A program made the position numbers and the translations under genes. A stretch of 34,436 bases of DNA from Pseudomonadales bacterium (lineage in GTDB: Bacteria > Pseudomonadota > Gammaproteobacteria > Pseudomonadales > Azotimanducaceae), in the NCBI GenBank assembly GCA_029249645.1, contig JAQWWC010000226.1, positions 1 to 34,436 on the forward strand, in the 5' to 3' direction. Below the pieces are notes generated by a model. That model saw only the letters and a program-made list of their open reading frames with translations, searched no databases and was not told the DNA's origin. This document shows positions 10,248 to 19,036 of the stretch, one piece after another (positions within the stretch are counted from its first letter, which is position 1; the number at the start of each line of letters is the position of its first letter).

Positions 10248-11537
10248 TTATAAATCGTAGCCACGCTCATTGTGTTGCGTTAAATCCAAACCTTCGGTTT
10301 CCTCGTCTTGAGACACACGAAGACCCAGCATCCTGTCAATCAGCTTGAGTAAAATAAAGGTCACAAGGGCAGTATAGAGGCCGCTGGCAAGCACACCGAT
10401 TAACTGAACTTGAAATTGACTGGCTATGGTCATGCCCTCAGCAAGCCCCTGCCCACTAAAGACGCCGAGCCCAGCGCTGGCAAACACCGCTGCAAGCAAA
10501 GTCCCTAGAGCGCCGCCTACACCGTGCACCGGAAACACATCGAGTGAGTCATCAATTTTTAAACGCTGCTTCAAAAAGACCGTTGCGTGGTAGCAAACAA
10601 ATCCAGCCGAAATCCCAATAATGAGTGCGCCCCCCGGGCCGACATATCCCGACGCCGGCGTGATTGTTCCAAGACCTGCCACCATACCCGTGACCGCGCC
10701 CAGCGCGCTTGGGCGGCCAAACTTTGTCCACTCACAGGCCATCCAGGTCAGCGCGCCCGCCGCGGCCGAAACATGGGTCACGAGCATTGCCATACCCGCA
10801 TCGCCATTGGCGGCCAGAGCGCTACCAGCGTTAAAGCCAAACCAACCCACCCAGAGCAATCCTGCGCCGGTAATGGTCATCGTCATATTGTGCGGCGGCA
10901 TCGGTTGATTCGGAAAACCATGCCTCGGCCCCATGACCATAGCAGCCACGACCGCGGCGACCCCAGCGGTCACGTGAACGACGGTTCCGCCCGCGAAATC
11001 GAGGAGGCCCATCTCATAAAGCCAACCACCGCCCCAAACCCAATGAGTGATCGGCGCATACACGACGAGTAGCCAGAGCCCTGAAAAGACCAGCATTGAC
11101 GAAAACCGCATCCGCTCAGCAAAACCACCAACGATCAGCGCGGGCGTGATAATGGCGAACGTCATTTGGAACATCGCAAACACCGATTCGGGTATGTCCC
11201 CAACCATTGCGCCTTCCGTCACGGCCCCCATCAAAATGTTGTCAAAACCGCCAACGAACCCATTGCCTTCGGAAAAGGCCATGGAATAACCAACAAATAG
11301 CCACAGCAGCGACGCAACACAGGTCACTGCAAAGCACTGCAACAGAATCGATAAAATATTTTTAACCCGAACCAAGCCTCCGTAAAATAGAGACAATCCT
11401 GGCAACGTCATCATAAGGACCAAAGCCGTGGCGGTTAAGATCCAAGCGGTGTTCGCCCCATTGAGTCCATCACTGGCAAAGGTAGTTGACGGTAACAGCA
11501 TGGACAGTGCTGCTAGTTTCCAGATTAGTTTGCTCAT
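10248..11537 (-). CDS. amtB: Ammonium transporter, Amt family
   Basis: 429 aa; signal-like N-terminus, NTAWILTATALVLMMTLPGLSLFYGGLVRVKN, FAGGTVVHVTAGVAA, GWFGFNAGSALAANG, VFPVHGVGGALGTLLAAVFA. Confidence 0.96.
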   Translation of the reverse strand: MSKLIWKLAALSMLLPSTTFASDGLNGANTAWILTATALVLMMTLPGLSLFYGGLVRVKNILSILLQCFAVTCVASLLWLFVGYSMAFSEGNGFVGGFDNILMGAVTEGAMVGDIPESVFAMFQMTFAIITPALIVGGFAERMRFSSMLVFSGLWLLVVYAPITHWVWGGGWLYEMGLLDFAGGTVVHVTAGVAAVVAAMVMGPRHGFPNQPMPPHNMTMTITGAGLLWVGWFGFNAGSALAANGDAGMAMLVTHVSAAAGALTWMACEWTKFGRPSALGAVTGMVAGLGTITPASGYVGPGGALIIGISAGFVCYHATVFLKQRLKIDDSLDVFPVHGVGGALGTLLAAVFASAGLGVFSGQGLAEGMTIASQFQVQLIGVLASGLYTALVTFILLKLIDRMLGLRVSQDEETEGLDLTQHNERGYDL

Positions 11538-11990
11538 AGCTCTTCCCTGATTTTTCTTATTTGCACAAAAATACGCAAAAAATGATTAAACCGCTGTCTA
11601 AAAAATCACCTTTTACCGCGTCTCATTTCACTCGTAGACCTATTCCACCGTTTAGTCCCCGAATAGTTGCCGATCCCTGGCTTCTAAAGCTCGCCTCGCG
11701 CCGGAATTACGAACCGGACACCAGATTCTCTGTGAACCAAAATTCTATCGCCTTAAGCAAAGCCTGCCAAGTCAAGCCCACCGAGCGGTCCACCAAAGGG
11801 CACACTGAGTCTTTTCATTCAAGTACTAACAAACTGCTTCGGCTTGAAATCACGATAGTCGGCCCCAACTTCTGGTTTACCGGAAAAGCAAAGAACCAGC
11901 GGAACATTTAACATCCAATGCGGTCTATAGATCCCGCTTAGGTTAACCTTAGCAACCACACCTTAGAATCATTAAAACGAGTTACCTGCT

Positions 11991-12959
11991 ATGAATCATC
12001 TCGCACCGATCCAAGTTCTTAGACAACATCTTTCAGAACAAATTGTGGGTCAACGCCTCCTGGTCGATCGATTGCTGATGGCCTTGCTGGCTGATGGCCA
12101 TCTACTGGTCGAGGGTGCGCCCGGACTCGCAAAAACAAAAGCCATTAAAACCTTAGCAAATTGCCTTGAAGGCTCATTCCAACGCATCCAATTTACACCG
12201 GATTTACTACCATCCGACGTAACCGGCACCGAGATCTACCGCGTTCAGGAGGGTACTTTCGTCTTCCAAGAGGGGCCTATTTTCAATCACTTGGTGCTCG
12301 CCGACGAAATAAACCGAGCTCCGGCAAAGGTTCAATCAGCACTCCTTGAGGCCATGGGCGAACGCCAAATCAGTAATGGCAACAACACCATGGCCCTGCC
12401 CGAGCTGTTTCTTGTAATGGCCACCCAAAACCCGATTGAGCAGGAGGGCACCTATCCGCTACCTGAAGCGCAACTGGATCGATTCCTTATGCATGTCTTG
12501 GTCGACTACCCGGATGCCGATGCGGAGCATAGCATCTTGCGCATTGTCCGCCATGAGCAGCGCGCAAAGCAGCAATCAGCGCAAGGTGCGCAACGTCTTG
12601 TCACTCAGGCCCAAATATTTGCAGCTCGTCAGGAAGTGCTCGATTTACACATGGAAACTGTCGTCGAAAACTATATTGTTGAACTGGTTATGGCGACTCG
12701 TAACCCTAAGAACGTCGACCCGGAACTCGCTGATTGGTTAGAATATGGCGCATCCCCTCGAGGCACCATTGCCCTCGATATCTGCGCGCGTAGCCATGCC
12801 TACTTGCAAGGCAAAGATTTTGTCACACCGGACGACGTTCAGGCTGTTGCCTTTGACGCTTTGCGACACCGATTGGTTTTGAGCTTTGAAGCGGAGGCGG
12901 CTGGTGTGACAACAGATGACGTAATCGAGCGCCTGTTATCTCGTGTTGCGACGGCTTAA
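11991..12959 (+). CDS. MoxR family AAA+ ATPase
   Basis: 322 aa; HLLVEGAPGLAKTKAIKTLA (Walker A), LVLADEINRAPAKVQSALLEAMGERQIS, ATQNPIEQEGTYPLPEAQLDRFL. Confidence 0.96.
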   Translation: MNHLAPIQVLRQHLSEQIVGQRLLVDRLLMALLADGHLLVEGAPGLAKTKAIKTLANCLEGSFQRIQFTPDLLPSDVTGTEIYRVQEGTFVFQEGPIFNHLVLADEINRAPAKVQSALLEAMGERQISNGNNTMALPELFLVMATQNPIEQEGTYPLPEAQLDRFLMHVLVDYPDADAEHSILRIVRHEQRAKQQSAQGAQRLVTQAQIFAARQEVLDLHMETVVENYIVELVMATRNPKNVDPELADWLEYGASPRGTIALDICARSHAYLQGKDFVTPDDVQAVAFDALRHRLVLSFEAEAAGVTTDDVIERLLSRVATA

Positions 12960-12963
12960 TCCA

Positions 12964-13914
12964 ATGCAGGCAGGTAACCTTCCACGGGCACTTTCCGGTA
13001 CTGGCGCCTATGCCGCTCTGGATGACCTTATTGGCTTACGCCACACCGCGCGTCGTTTGGCGTTGCCGAGGAATCAAACTGCCACCAACCCAATGACCGG
13101 ACAACTACGCTCAAAGCATCAGGGCCGCGGGATGGATTTCAGTGAAGTCAGATTATACCAAGCCGGAGACGACATCCGCAGCATCGACTGGAAAGTGACC
13201 GCAAGAACCTCCAAGACGCATACCAAGGTCTTTCAGGAAGAACGAGAACGACCCGTTCTGATTTTACTAGATCAAGGACCGAGTCTCTATTTTGGCTCTC
13301 AAGTGCGGTTTAAATCCGTGGCTGCAATACGCTTAGCCGCTCTTCTGGGTTGGGCGGCCCTCGACCAAGGCGACCGGGTTGGCGGCATCGTGTTTAACGA
13401 TCAAACCCATCTTGAGACCCGCCCAAGACGAAGCCGAAAATCGCTTCTAAGGCTCATCCACGACAGCCTTTCGTTCAATCAGAGCTTGGGTAAAACAACG
13501 CGCAACAGCCAGCAAAATCAATTTTCCGACATGATTCAAGCAGCGCAAAGAACCAGCCGACACGGCAGTCTGATTTTTATCATCAGCGATTTTTCAAACT
13601 TTGATGCTGATATCGAAACCCGGCTCAAGCAACTTGGTCGGCACAACGATCTTTATGGCATCCAGATCATTGACCCACTCGATCGAGAATTACCTGCGCC
13701 CGGGCGATACAGCATCACCGATGGAGCGGGGATTCAAGAGATCGATACCCGATCAAGGCAAGCAAGATCGCGCCACGCTGCGGAATTCGAAACACGAAAA
13801 CGCCAAGTGCAGCGCGCTTTTCAGAAAGTACAAGGGCGCTTCATCCAAATCGCGGCCTTTGAGCAACCCGATGATTATCTGCCGAATTTTTTTGATCAAA
13901 GAGGCTCGCTTTAA
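12964..13914 (+). CDS. DUF58 domain-containing protein
   Basis: GRGMDFSEVRLYQAGDDIRSIDWKVTARTSKTHTKVFQEERERPVLILLDQ; ATG 12964 just after moxR (the track GTG start at 12943 is an alternative). Confidence 0.92.
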   Translation: MQAGNLPRALSGTGAYAALDDLIGLRHTARRLALPRNQTATNPMTGQLRSKHQGRGMDFSEVRLYQAGDDIRSIDWKVTARTSKTHTKVFQEERERPVLILLDQGPSLYFGSQVRFKSVAAIRLAALLGWAALDQGDRVGGIVFNDQTHLETRPRRSRKSLLRLIHDSLSFNQSLGKTTRNSQQNQFSDMIQAAQRTSRHGSLIFIISDFSNFDADIETRLKQLGRHNDLYGIQIIDPLDRELPAPGRYSITDGAGIQEIDTRSRQARSRHAAEFETRKRQVQRAFQKVQGRFIQIAAFEQPDDYLPNFFDQRGSL

Positions 13915-14513
13915 TGCTGCCTTCAGCGCAAGCAATAACCACAGCGCCGGCCGCGCCTAGCTTCCTGCCGGGGGCCATGCCTGCCGCCGCGAATGAAGAT
14001 CCTTTGGCACAGCTTCGGGATATTCATCTTCCGCAAACGGTAGCCGACTGGCCCCCCGCACTGGGTTGGTGGTTGCTTGCGGGACTGGTTTTATTCGGGC
14101 TTTTTTGGTCCATGCGAGCGCTCTATCGGCGCTACAAAAGCAACGCTTATCGCCGAATTGCGCAGCGCGAACTCACAACCATTGCCGCTGAGTTCACGAA
14201 AGATGAGGACGCAAGGCGTGCGCTCATCGCATTACAAATCTTGATGAAACGGGTGGCAATCACGGCCTTCAATCGAGCAGAGGTTGCCGCACTGACCGGC
14301 CTGGCCTGGACTCAGTTTCTGGATGCAACCAGCAAAACGAGTCGATTTTCGCTCGGTCCGGGCGAGCTCCTGATCGATGGGCCCTACGAGGGAACCCAAG
14401 ATCTCTCTGGCATTGAACTCACCGCACTGTTTGCACTCTGCGCTGAGTGGCTCGAAAATCATACGCAGACGAGCCAGGTGGTAACACCGGCAGAAAGCGA
14501 GTCCGTCGCATGA
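13914..14513 (+). CDS. DUF4381-like membrane protein of the MoxR/Bat operon
   Basis: 199 aa; LAQLRDIHLPQTVADWPPALGWWLLAGLVLFGLFWSMRALYRRY; start codon overlaps the previous stop (TAATG). Confidence 0.82.
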   Translation: MLPSAQAITTAPAAPSFLPGAMPAAANEDPLAQLRDIHLPQTVADWPPALGWWLLAGLVLFGLFWSMRALYRRYKSNAYRRIAQRELTTIAAEFTKDEDARRALIALQILMKRVAITAFNRAEVAALTGLAWTQFLDATSKTSRFSLGPGELLIDGPYEGTQDLSGIELTALFALCAEWLENHTQTSQVVTPAESESVA

Positions 14514-15538
14514 TTGAGTTTGGCTGGCCTTGGTTTTTTTATCTGTTACCGCTGCCCCTGCTCGCCTGGCTGCTGCCGCGCGCCAATCGGCAAGAGGCGG
14601 CGCTGAGAACACCAAGTTTCAATCGTCTAAAAAGCTTAGCAGCCGAGTTAGAACCGCGGTCTAGCCGACTGCTTTGGCGAAGCTTCGTGCTGCTGCTATG
14701 GCTGGCCACTATTGTAGCCGGGAGTCAGCCTAAATGGGTTGGAGACCCAATCACCCTGCCCAGCAGCGGTCGAGATCTATTATTGGCCGTGGACATCTCG
14801 GGCTCGATGGGCACAGAGGACATGAGCTTAAACGGCCAAATGGTCACCCGCCTTGCCGCCGTAAAAGCCGTGGTTGGTGAATTTGTAGAGCGCAGGCGGG
14901 GCGATCGCTTAGGCCTGATTTTGTTTGGCAGCCAAGCCTATTTGCAGGCGCCGCTTACCTTCGACCGCAATACCATCAACACCTTGCTGACAGAGACGCC
15001 GCTCGGTATTGCCGGTGGAAAAACCGCGATCGGCGACGCCATCGGCTTGTCAGTGAAACGTCTGCTGGATCGGCCCGCTGCCAATCGCGTGCTCATTCTC
15101 CTGACCGACGGCGTCAACAATGTCGGCGAGGTGTCGCCCATCCAAGCCGCAAAACTTGCAGCGCAAGAGGGCATCACTATTTATACCATTGGTTTTGGCG
15201 CGGACCAGATGGAAGTCCCTGGTCTTTTGTTTAATCGCACGGTGAACCCGTCGGCAGAACTCGATACCGAGACGCTAACGGAAATTGCGGGTCTTACCGG
15301 CGGAATCTACCAAAGAGCGCGCTCGACGCAGGAGCTGGCAGGCATTTATCTCGCCCTCGACGAGCTGGAGCCGATTGAGGTTGATCAAGAAACGTATCGC
15401 CCCGAAAAATCGCTCTTTTTCTGGCCACTGGGCAGCGCCATCATCTTGAGCTTATTCGTCGCTGGGTTTTGGCTAATCAAAACCACTTTAGCCGAACGCG
15501 CATTCTCGTCAAAGGATGATGCTGAGGTGACCTCATGA
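14510..15538 (+). CDS. batA: vWA-domain membrane protein, BatA-like
   Basis: ATG 14510 gives MIEFGWPWFFYLLPLPLLAWLLP; MIDAS-type LLLAVDISGSMGTEDM; LILFGSQAYLQAPLTFD; LLTDGVNNVGEVSP. Confidence 0.92.
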   Translation: MIEFGWPWFFYLLPLPLLAWLLPRANRQEAALRTPSFNRLKSLAAELEPRSSRLLWRSFVLLLWLATIVAGSQPKWVGDPITLPSSGRDLLLAVDISGSMGTEDMSLNGQMVTRLAAVKAVVGEFVERRRGDRLGLILFGSQAYLQAPLTFDRNTINTLLTETPLGIAGGKTAIGDAIGLSVKRLLDRPAANRVLILLTDGVNNVGEVSPIQAAKLAAQEGITIYTIGFGADQMEVPGLLFNRTVNPSAELDTETLTEIAGLTGGIYQRARSTQELAGIYLALDELEPIEVDQETYRPEKSLFFWPLGSAIILSLFVAGFWLIKTTLAERAFSSKDDAEVTS

Positions 15539-17313
15539 ATTGGATCGCAAACTTTCATTTCATCCGCCCGGAGTGGCTGCTTGCCTTGATCCCCGCCATT
15601 ATGATCGCGGTACTGCTCTTTAAGCGCTATGAACGATCCACTGCCTGGGCCGACACCATTGATCGGGAGCTCATGCCCTTTCTGCTCGTTCAACCGCCAA
15701 AGAAACCGAGCGTCAATCCACTACCGATCCTCCTGCTCGCCTGGGTGCTCTCAATCCTTGCCGCTGCGGGCCCAACCACTCAGAAAATGCCCCAGCCGAT
15801 TTTGGAGCGCGAAGATGCTTTGGTTATCGTCTTAGATTTAACGTGGTCCATGTATGCCTCGGATGTCACGCCAAGCCGGCTTATTAACGCCAAACGTAAA
15901 ATTACCGACCTGCTGATGGCTCGAAAAGAGGGCACGACCGGACTAATCGTCTTTGCGGGCGATGCACACGCGGTCTCGCCGCTCACGGATGACAATAAGA
16001 CGATCCTTGCGCTGCTATCAACCCTCGGCCCGGAGATGATGCCAGCGCCCGGCTCAGCACTTGCGCCGGCGTTAACATTGGCGCGAAGCCTGTTCGTTTC
16101 TGCGGGTGCGGCCACAGGCCGCGTTCTGGTCATTACCGATGAAGTTCGGGACCCCCAAGCAGCCCTGCGTGCCGCAAGCGCCCTGAGCAATCAGTACCCC
16201 TTATCCCTAATGATTGTGGGGACTCAGAGCGGCGCGCCTATTAGATTGCCCCAATCGATGGGCGACAAATTTTTGAAGGACACCCAGGGCAGCTTGGTCA
16301 TTCCCGCCGTCAACTTTGATGACATTAGTCGTTTCGCCAACACCAGTGGCGCGGCGTTAACAGAACTAAACCTTTTGAACGACGATTTATCCGTCTGGCT
16401 CGAGCCGCCAAGCCGGCTGGATGACTCCTTTCGCGTCGTCGAGCGCGACTTCGACCTCTGGGAGGAGCTCGGCCCTTACCTCATTTTAATTTTGATCCCG
16501 CTTGCTATCCTTGGGTTTCGTCGCGGCTGGTTATGGGGACTCGCGTTCATTATTTTGATGCCCGCGGATCAGGCTGTGGCAGCCGATTTCTGGACCGACC
16601 TTTGGAAAACGCGCGATCAACAAGGGGCAAGCGCCCTGGAACTCGATGCGCCCGAAACTGCGGCAACGCTGTTTGAAGATCCTGCTTGGCGCGCTACAGC
16701 CCACTATCGAAATCAGGACTTTGAGGCCGCTGCTCAGGATTTTGCCACGAGCGCGGGGGTTGAGAATGATTACAACCGGGGCAATGCCCTCGCCCGCTCG
16801 GGGGATTTGGAGGGCGCCCTCGCCACCTTTGATCAAGTGCTGGCCAGCGACCCCGAACATGAGGATGCGGCCTTTAATAAAGCCTTGATCGAGCAACTCC
16901 TCGAGCAACAATCACAAGAGCAAGATGCCTCCGACGAAAGCGAAAGCAGTGAGCAGAATCCGCAAGACGGCAGTCAAGGGGAAGAGAACCAGGAATCCGA
17001 CGAGCAAGATCCATCGCAAGATGCGCAGAGCCAACAGGACAGCGACAGTGCTGATGCCTCCGAGCCATCAGCCGAGGAACGCGAGCAGGCCGCCGCCGAG
17101 CAAGCCAAAGAAGATCAAGCTCAGGAAGGTGAAGAGACCCTACAAGAAACGGATGAAGCCTTGGATCCAGAGGAGGCGCAAGCCTTAGAACAATGGTTAA
17201 AACGGGTACCCGACGATCCCGGCGGTTTGCTCAGACGGAAATTTGAACAACAATTTGAAGAGCGGGTCCGTCAGGGCGAAATAACGCGACAAGATTTTGA
17301 GAGGAATTGGTAA
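15535..17313 (+). CDS. vWA plus TPR protein, BatB/BatC-like fusion with acidic low-complexity tail
   Basis: 592 aa; FHFIRPEWLLALIPA, vWA VIVLDLTWSMYASDVTPSRL, TM segments, TPR-like region VENDYNRGNALARSGDLEGALATFDQVLASDPEHEDAAFNKALIE, E/Q/D/S-rich tail. Confidence 0.9.
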   Translation: MNWIANFHFIRPEWLLALIPAIMIAVLLFKRYERSTAWADTIDRELMPFLLVQPPKKPSVNPLPILLLAWVLSILAAAGPTTQKMPQPILEREDALVIVLDLTWSMYASDVTPSRLINAKRKITDLLMARKEGTTGLIVFAGDAHAVSPLTDDNKTILALLSTLGPEMMPAPGSALAPALTLARSLFVSAGAATGRVLVITDEVRDPQAALRAASALSNQYPLSLMIVGTQSGAPIRLPQSMGDKFLKDTQGSLVIPAVNFDDISRFANTSGAALTELNLLNDDLSVWLEPPSRLDDSFRVVERDFDLWEELGPYLILILIPLAILGFRRGWLWGLAFIILMPADQAVAADFWTDLWKTRDQQGASALELDAPETAATLFEDPAWRATAHYRNQDFEAAAQDFATSAGVENDYNRGNALARSGDLEGALATFDQVLASDPEHEDAAFNKALIEQLLEQQSQEQDASDESESSEQNPQDGSQGEENQESDEQDPSQDAQSQQDSDSADASEPSAEEREQAAAEQAKEDQAQEGEETLQETDEALDPEEAQALEQWLKRVPDDPGGLLRRKFEQQFEERVRQGEITRQDFERNW

Positions 17314-18956
17314 TGCGACGAGGTCACGTAGCGCTCTTAATTTGGCTGTTGAGCATTAGCCCCCTGTTACATTCGGCGGTGACAGCTACCGTTGATCAAA
17401 ATCAGATCAGCGAATTTGATGTATTAACCCTGACAATCCGAGTCACCGACCAAGGTAGTACCGAGCCGGACTTCCAAGCGCTCGAGCGCGACTTCACGAT
17501 TATTAATCAGCAGTCCCAACAAAATTCGTCCATTTCGCTGATCAACGGTCGACAGACCAGCCGATCTTACATCGACTATCAGGTCACACTGAGGCCGAAA
17601 CGTCAGGGTAACCTACTCGTCCCGGCCTTGACCGTCGGCACCGAGCGGACCAATCCAATTGGGATCCGGGTGGTTGCACAATCGCAAGCTGAGCGAAACC
17701 AGATGGAGCAGATTCTGTTCTTTGAAACCCTAGTGGATCGGGAGGAAGTTTACGTCCAAGCGCAGTTGCTCTACACCGTTCGACTGTACTACGCCGACTC
17801 GATTTCGGGCGATTTCCCAGCAGCACCGGATTTGCCGAACACCATGGTTGAGATTATTGAGAATGAACGCCGCTTTGAAACCGTGGTCAACAATCGGCGG
17901 TATTACGTTTTAGAAAAACGCTACGCCATTTTTCCGCAACAAAGTGGCCCGTTAAACTTGGCACCCGAGACCTTCGTCGGCACCCGGGGTCGGGGCGGTC
18001 TATTTTCATCTAGGGAACGGGTCAATGCCGTGTCTTCGGGCCACAGCCTCAGCGTCTTACCCGTGCCCGCGAGTTTCCAAGGCAGGCGTTGGCTGCCAGC
18101 CCAAAGTCTCGCCATCGACGCCGTCCTAAACCGGCCCGATTCGCCTTTGGTGGTTGGGGATCCAATCAATCGAGTCGTAACCCTCAAAGGCGCCGGTGTC
18201 ACCGCCGCTTTGCTGCCGGAGCTTCGCTTTGAGGACACCGCCGGGGCACGGCTGTATATTGATCAGCCGGTGGTAGAAGAATTGGCGAGCGAGCAGGGTC
18301 TGGCCGCTGAATCCGTGGTCACAGTTGGCATCGTTCCGACCGAGGCAGGCACCCTCGCATTGCCAGATATCACCGTTTATTGGTGGAATACTGAAGATCG
18401 GCGGCAAGAAGCGGCTGTACTACCGGGGATAAACCTTGCCATTGGAAACGCGCCGAAAACCACCCCGACCTTGGGCACGCCCAGTGTGACCCAGCCACCG
18501 AGCATTGATAATGCTGAGATTCTACTGCTGAGACAGCAGCTACAATGGACCATCTGGATTGCCATCATTCTGCTGGTGGCCTGGTTGTTCACGCTTTTAG
18601 CGTGGTTCAAGCAACCGGTGAAAGCAAAACCCGCGCTGCGCCCAGCCCCACCTCAATTCGAATTGGGAACTCTAACCCAAGCGATCAAGCTTGGTGATGC
18701 TCAGAAAACGTATTCGGAGCTCCAGCGCTGGCGGCGGCATACCTTCCCGAGCGCCACCGCGATGGCAAGCCTGACAAAAGATTATCCGGAGCTCGAAACG
18801 CCTTACAGAGCGCTCGAGGCTACGATTTATCAGACCGGTGAGGGCGGCGACTGGCGCAGCAGCGATCTGCTTGCCATTGTCACCAAGTTATCCGCCCTGC
18901 CCCACGATAACGCGCCGGCAAGCCCTTTAAGCGAGCGCCTCAACCCGGGACTTTGA
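17313..18956 (+). CDS. batD: BatD-like protein
   Basis: Signal peptide then VTATVDQNQISEFDVLTLTIRVTDQG...DFTIINQQSQQNSSISLINGRQTSRSYIDYQVTLRPKRQGNLLVPALTVG; C-terminal TM. ATG overlaps the previous TAA; the track start at 17307 is TTG. Confidence 0.9.
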   Translation: MRRGHVALLIWLLSISPLLHSAVTATVDQNQISEFDVLTLTIRVTDQGSTEPDFQALERDFTIINQQSQQNSSISLINGRQTSRSYIDYQVTLRPKRQGNLLVPALTVGTERTNPIGIRVVAQSQAERNQMEQILFFETLVDREEVYVQAQLLYTVRLYYADSISGDFPAAPDLPNTMVEIIENERRFETVVNNRRYYVLEKRYAIFPQQSGPLNLAPETFVGTRGRGGLFSSRERVNAVSSGHSLSVLPVPASFQGRRWLPAQSLAIDAVLNRPDSPLVVGDPINRVVTLKGAGVTAALLPELRFEDTAGARLYIDQPVVEELASEQGLAAESVVTVGIVPTEAGTLALPDITVYWWNTEDRRQEAAVLPGINLAIGNAPKTTPTLGTPSVTQPPSIDNAEILLLRQQLQWTIWIAIILLVAWLFTLLAWFKQPVKAKPALRPAPPQFELGTLTQAIKLGDAQKTYSELQRWRRHTFPSATAMASLTKDYPELETPYRALEATIYQTGEGGDWRSSDLLAIVTKLSALPHDNAPASPLSERLNPGL

Positions 18957-19036
18957 CCCTACCAAGCCTTTGAGGCGCAGGGACCCGCAACGTTTGCGCA
19001 GCGTGCCATCCGGCTGCTGGCCGTTTAAAAATTCAA

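Noticed and set aside
11561-11911. 116-aa ORF between amtB and moxR
   Set aside because: Apparent TTG start, no clear RBS, no family resemblance and non-coding-like composition; best treated as intergenic.
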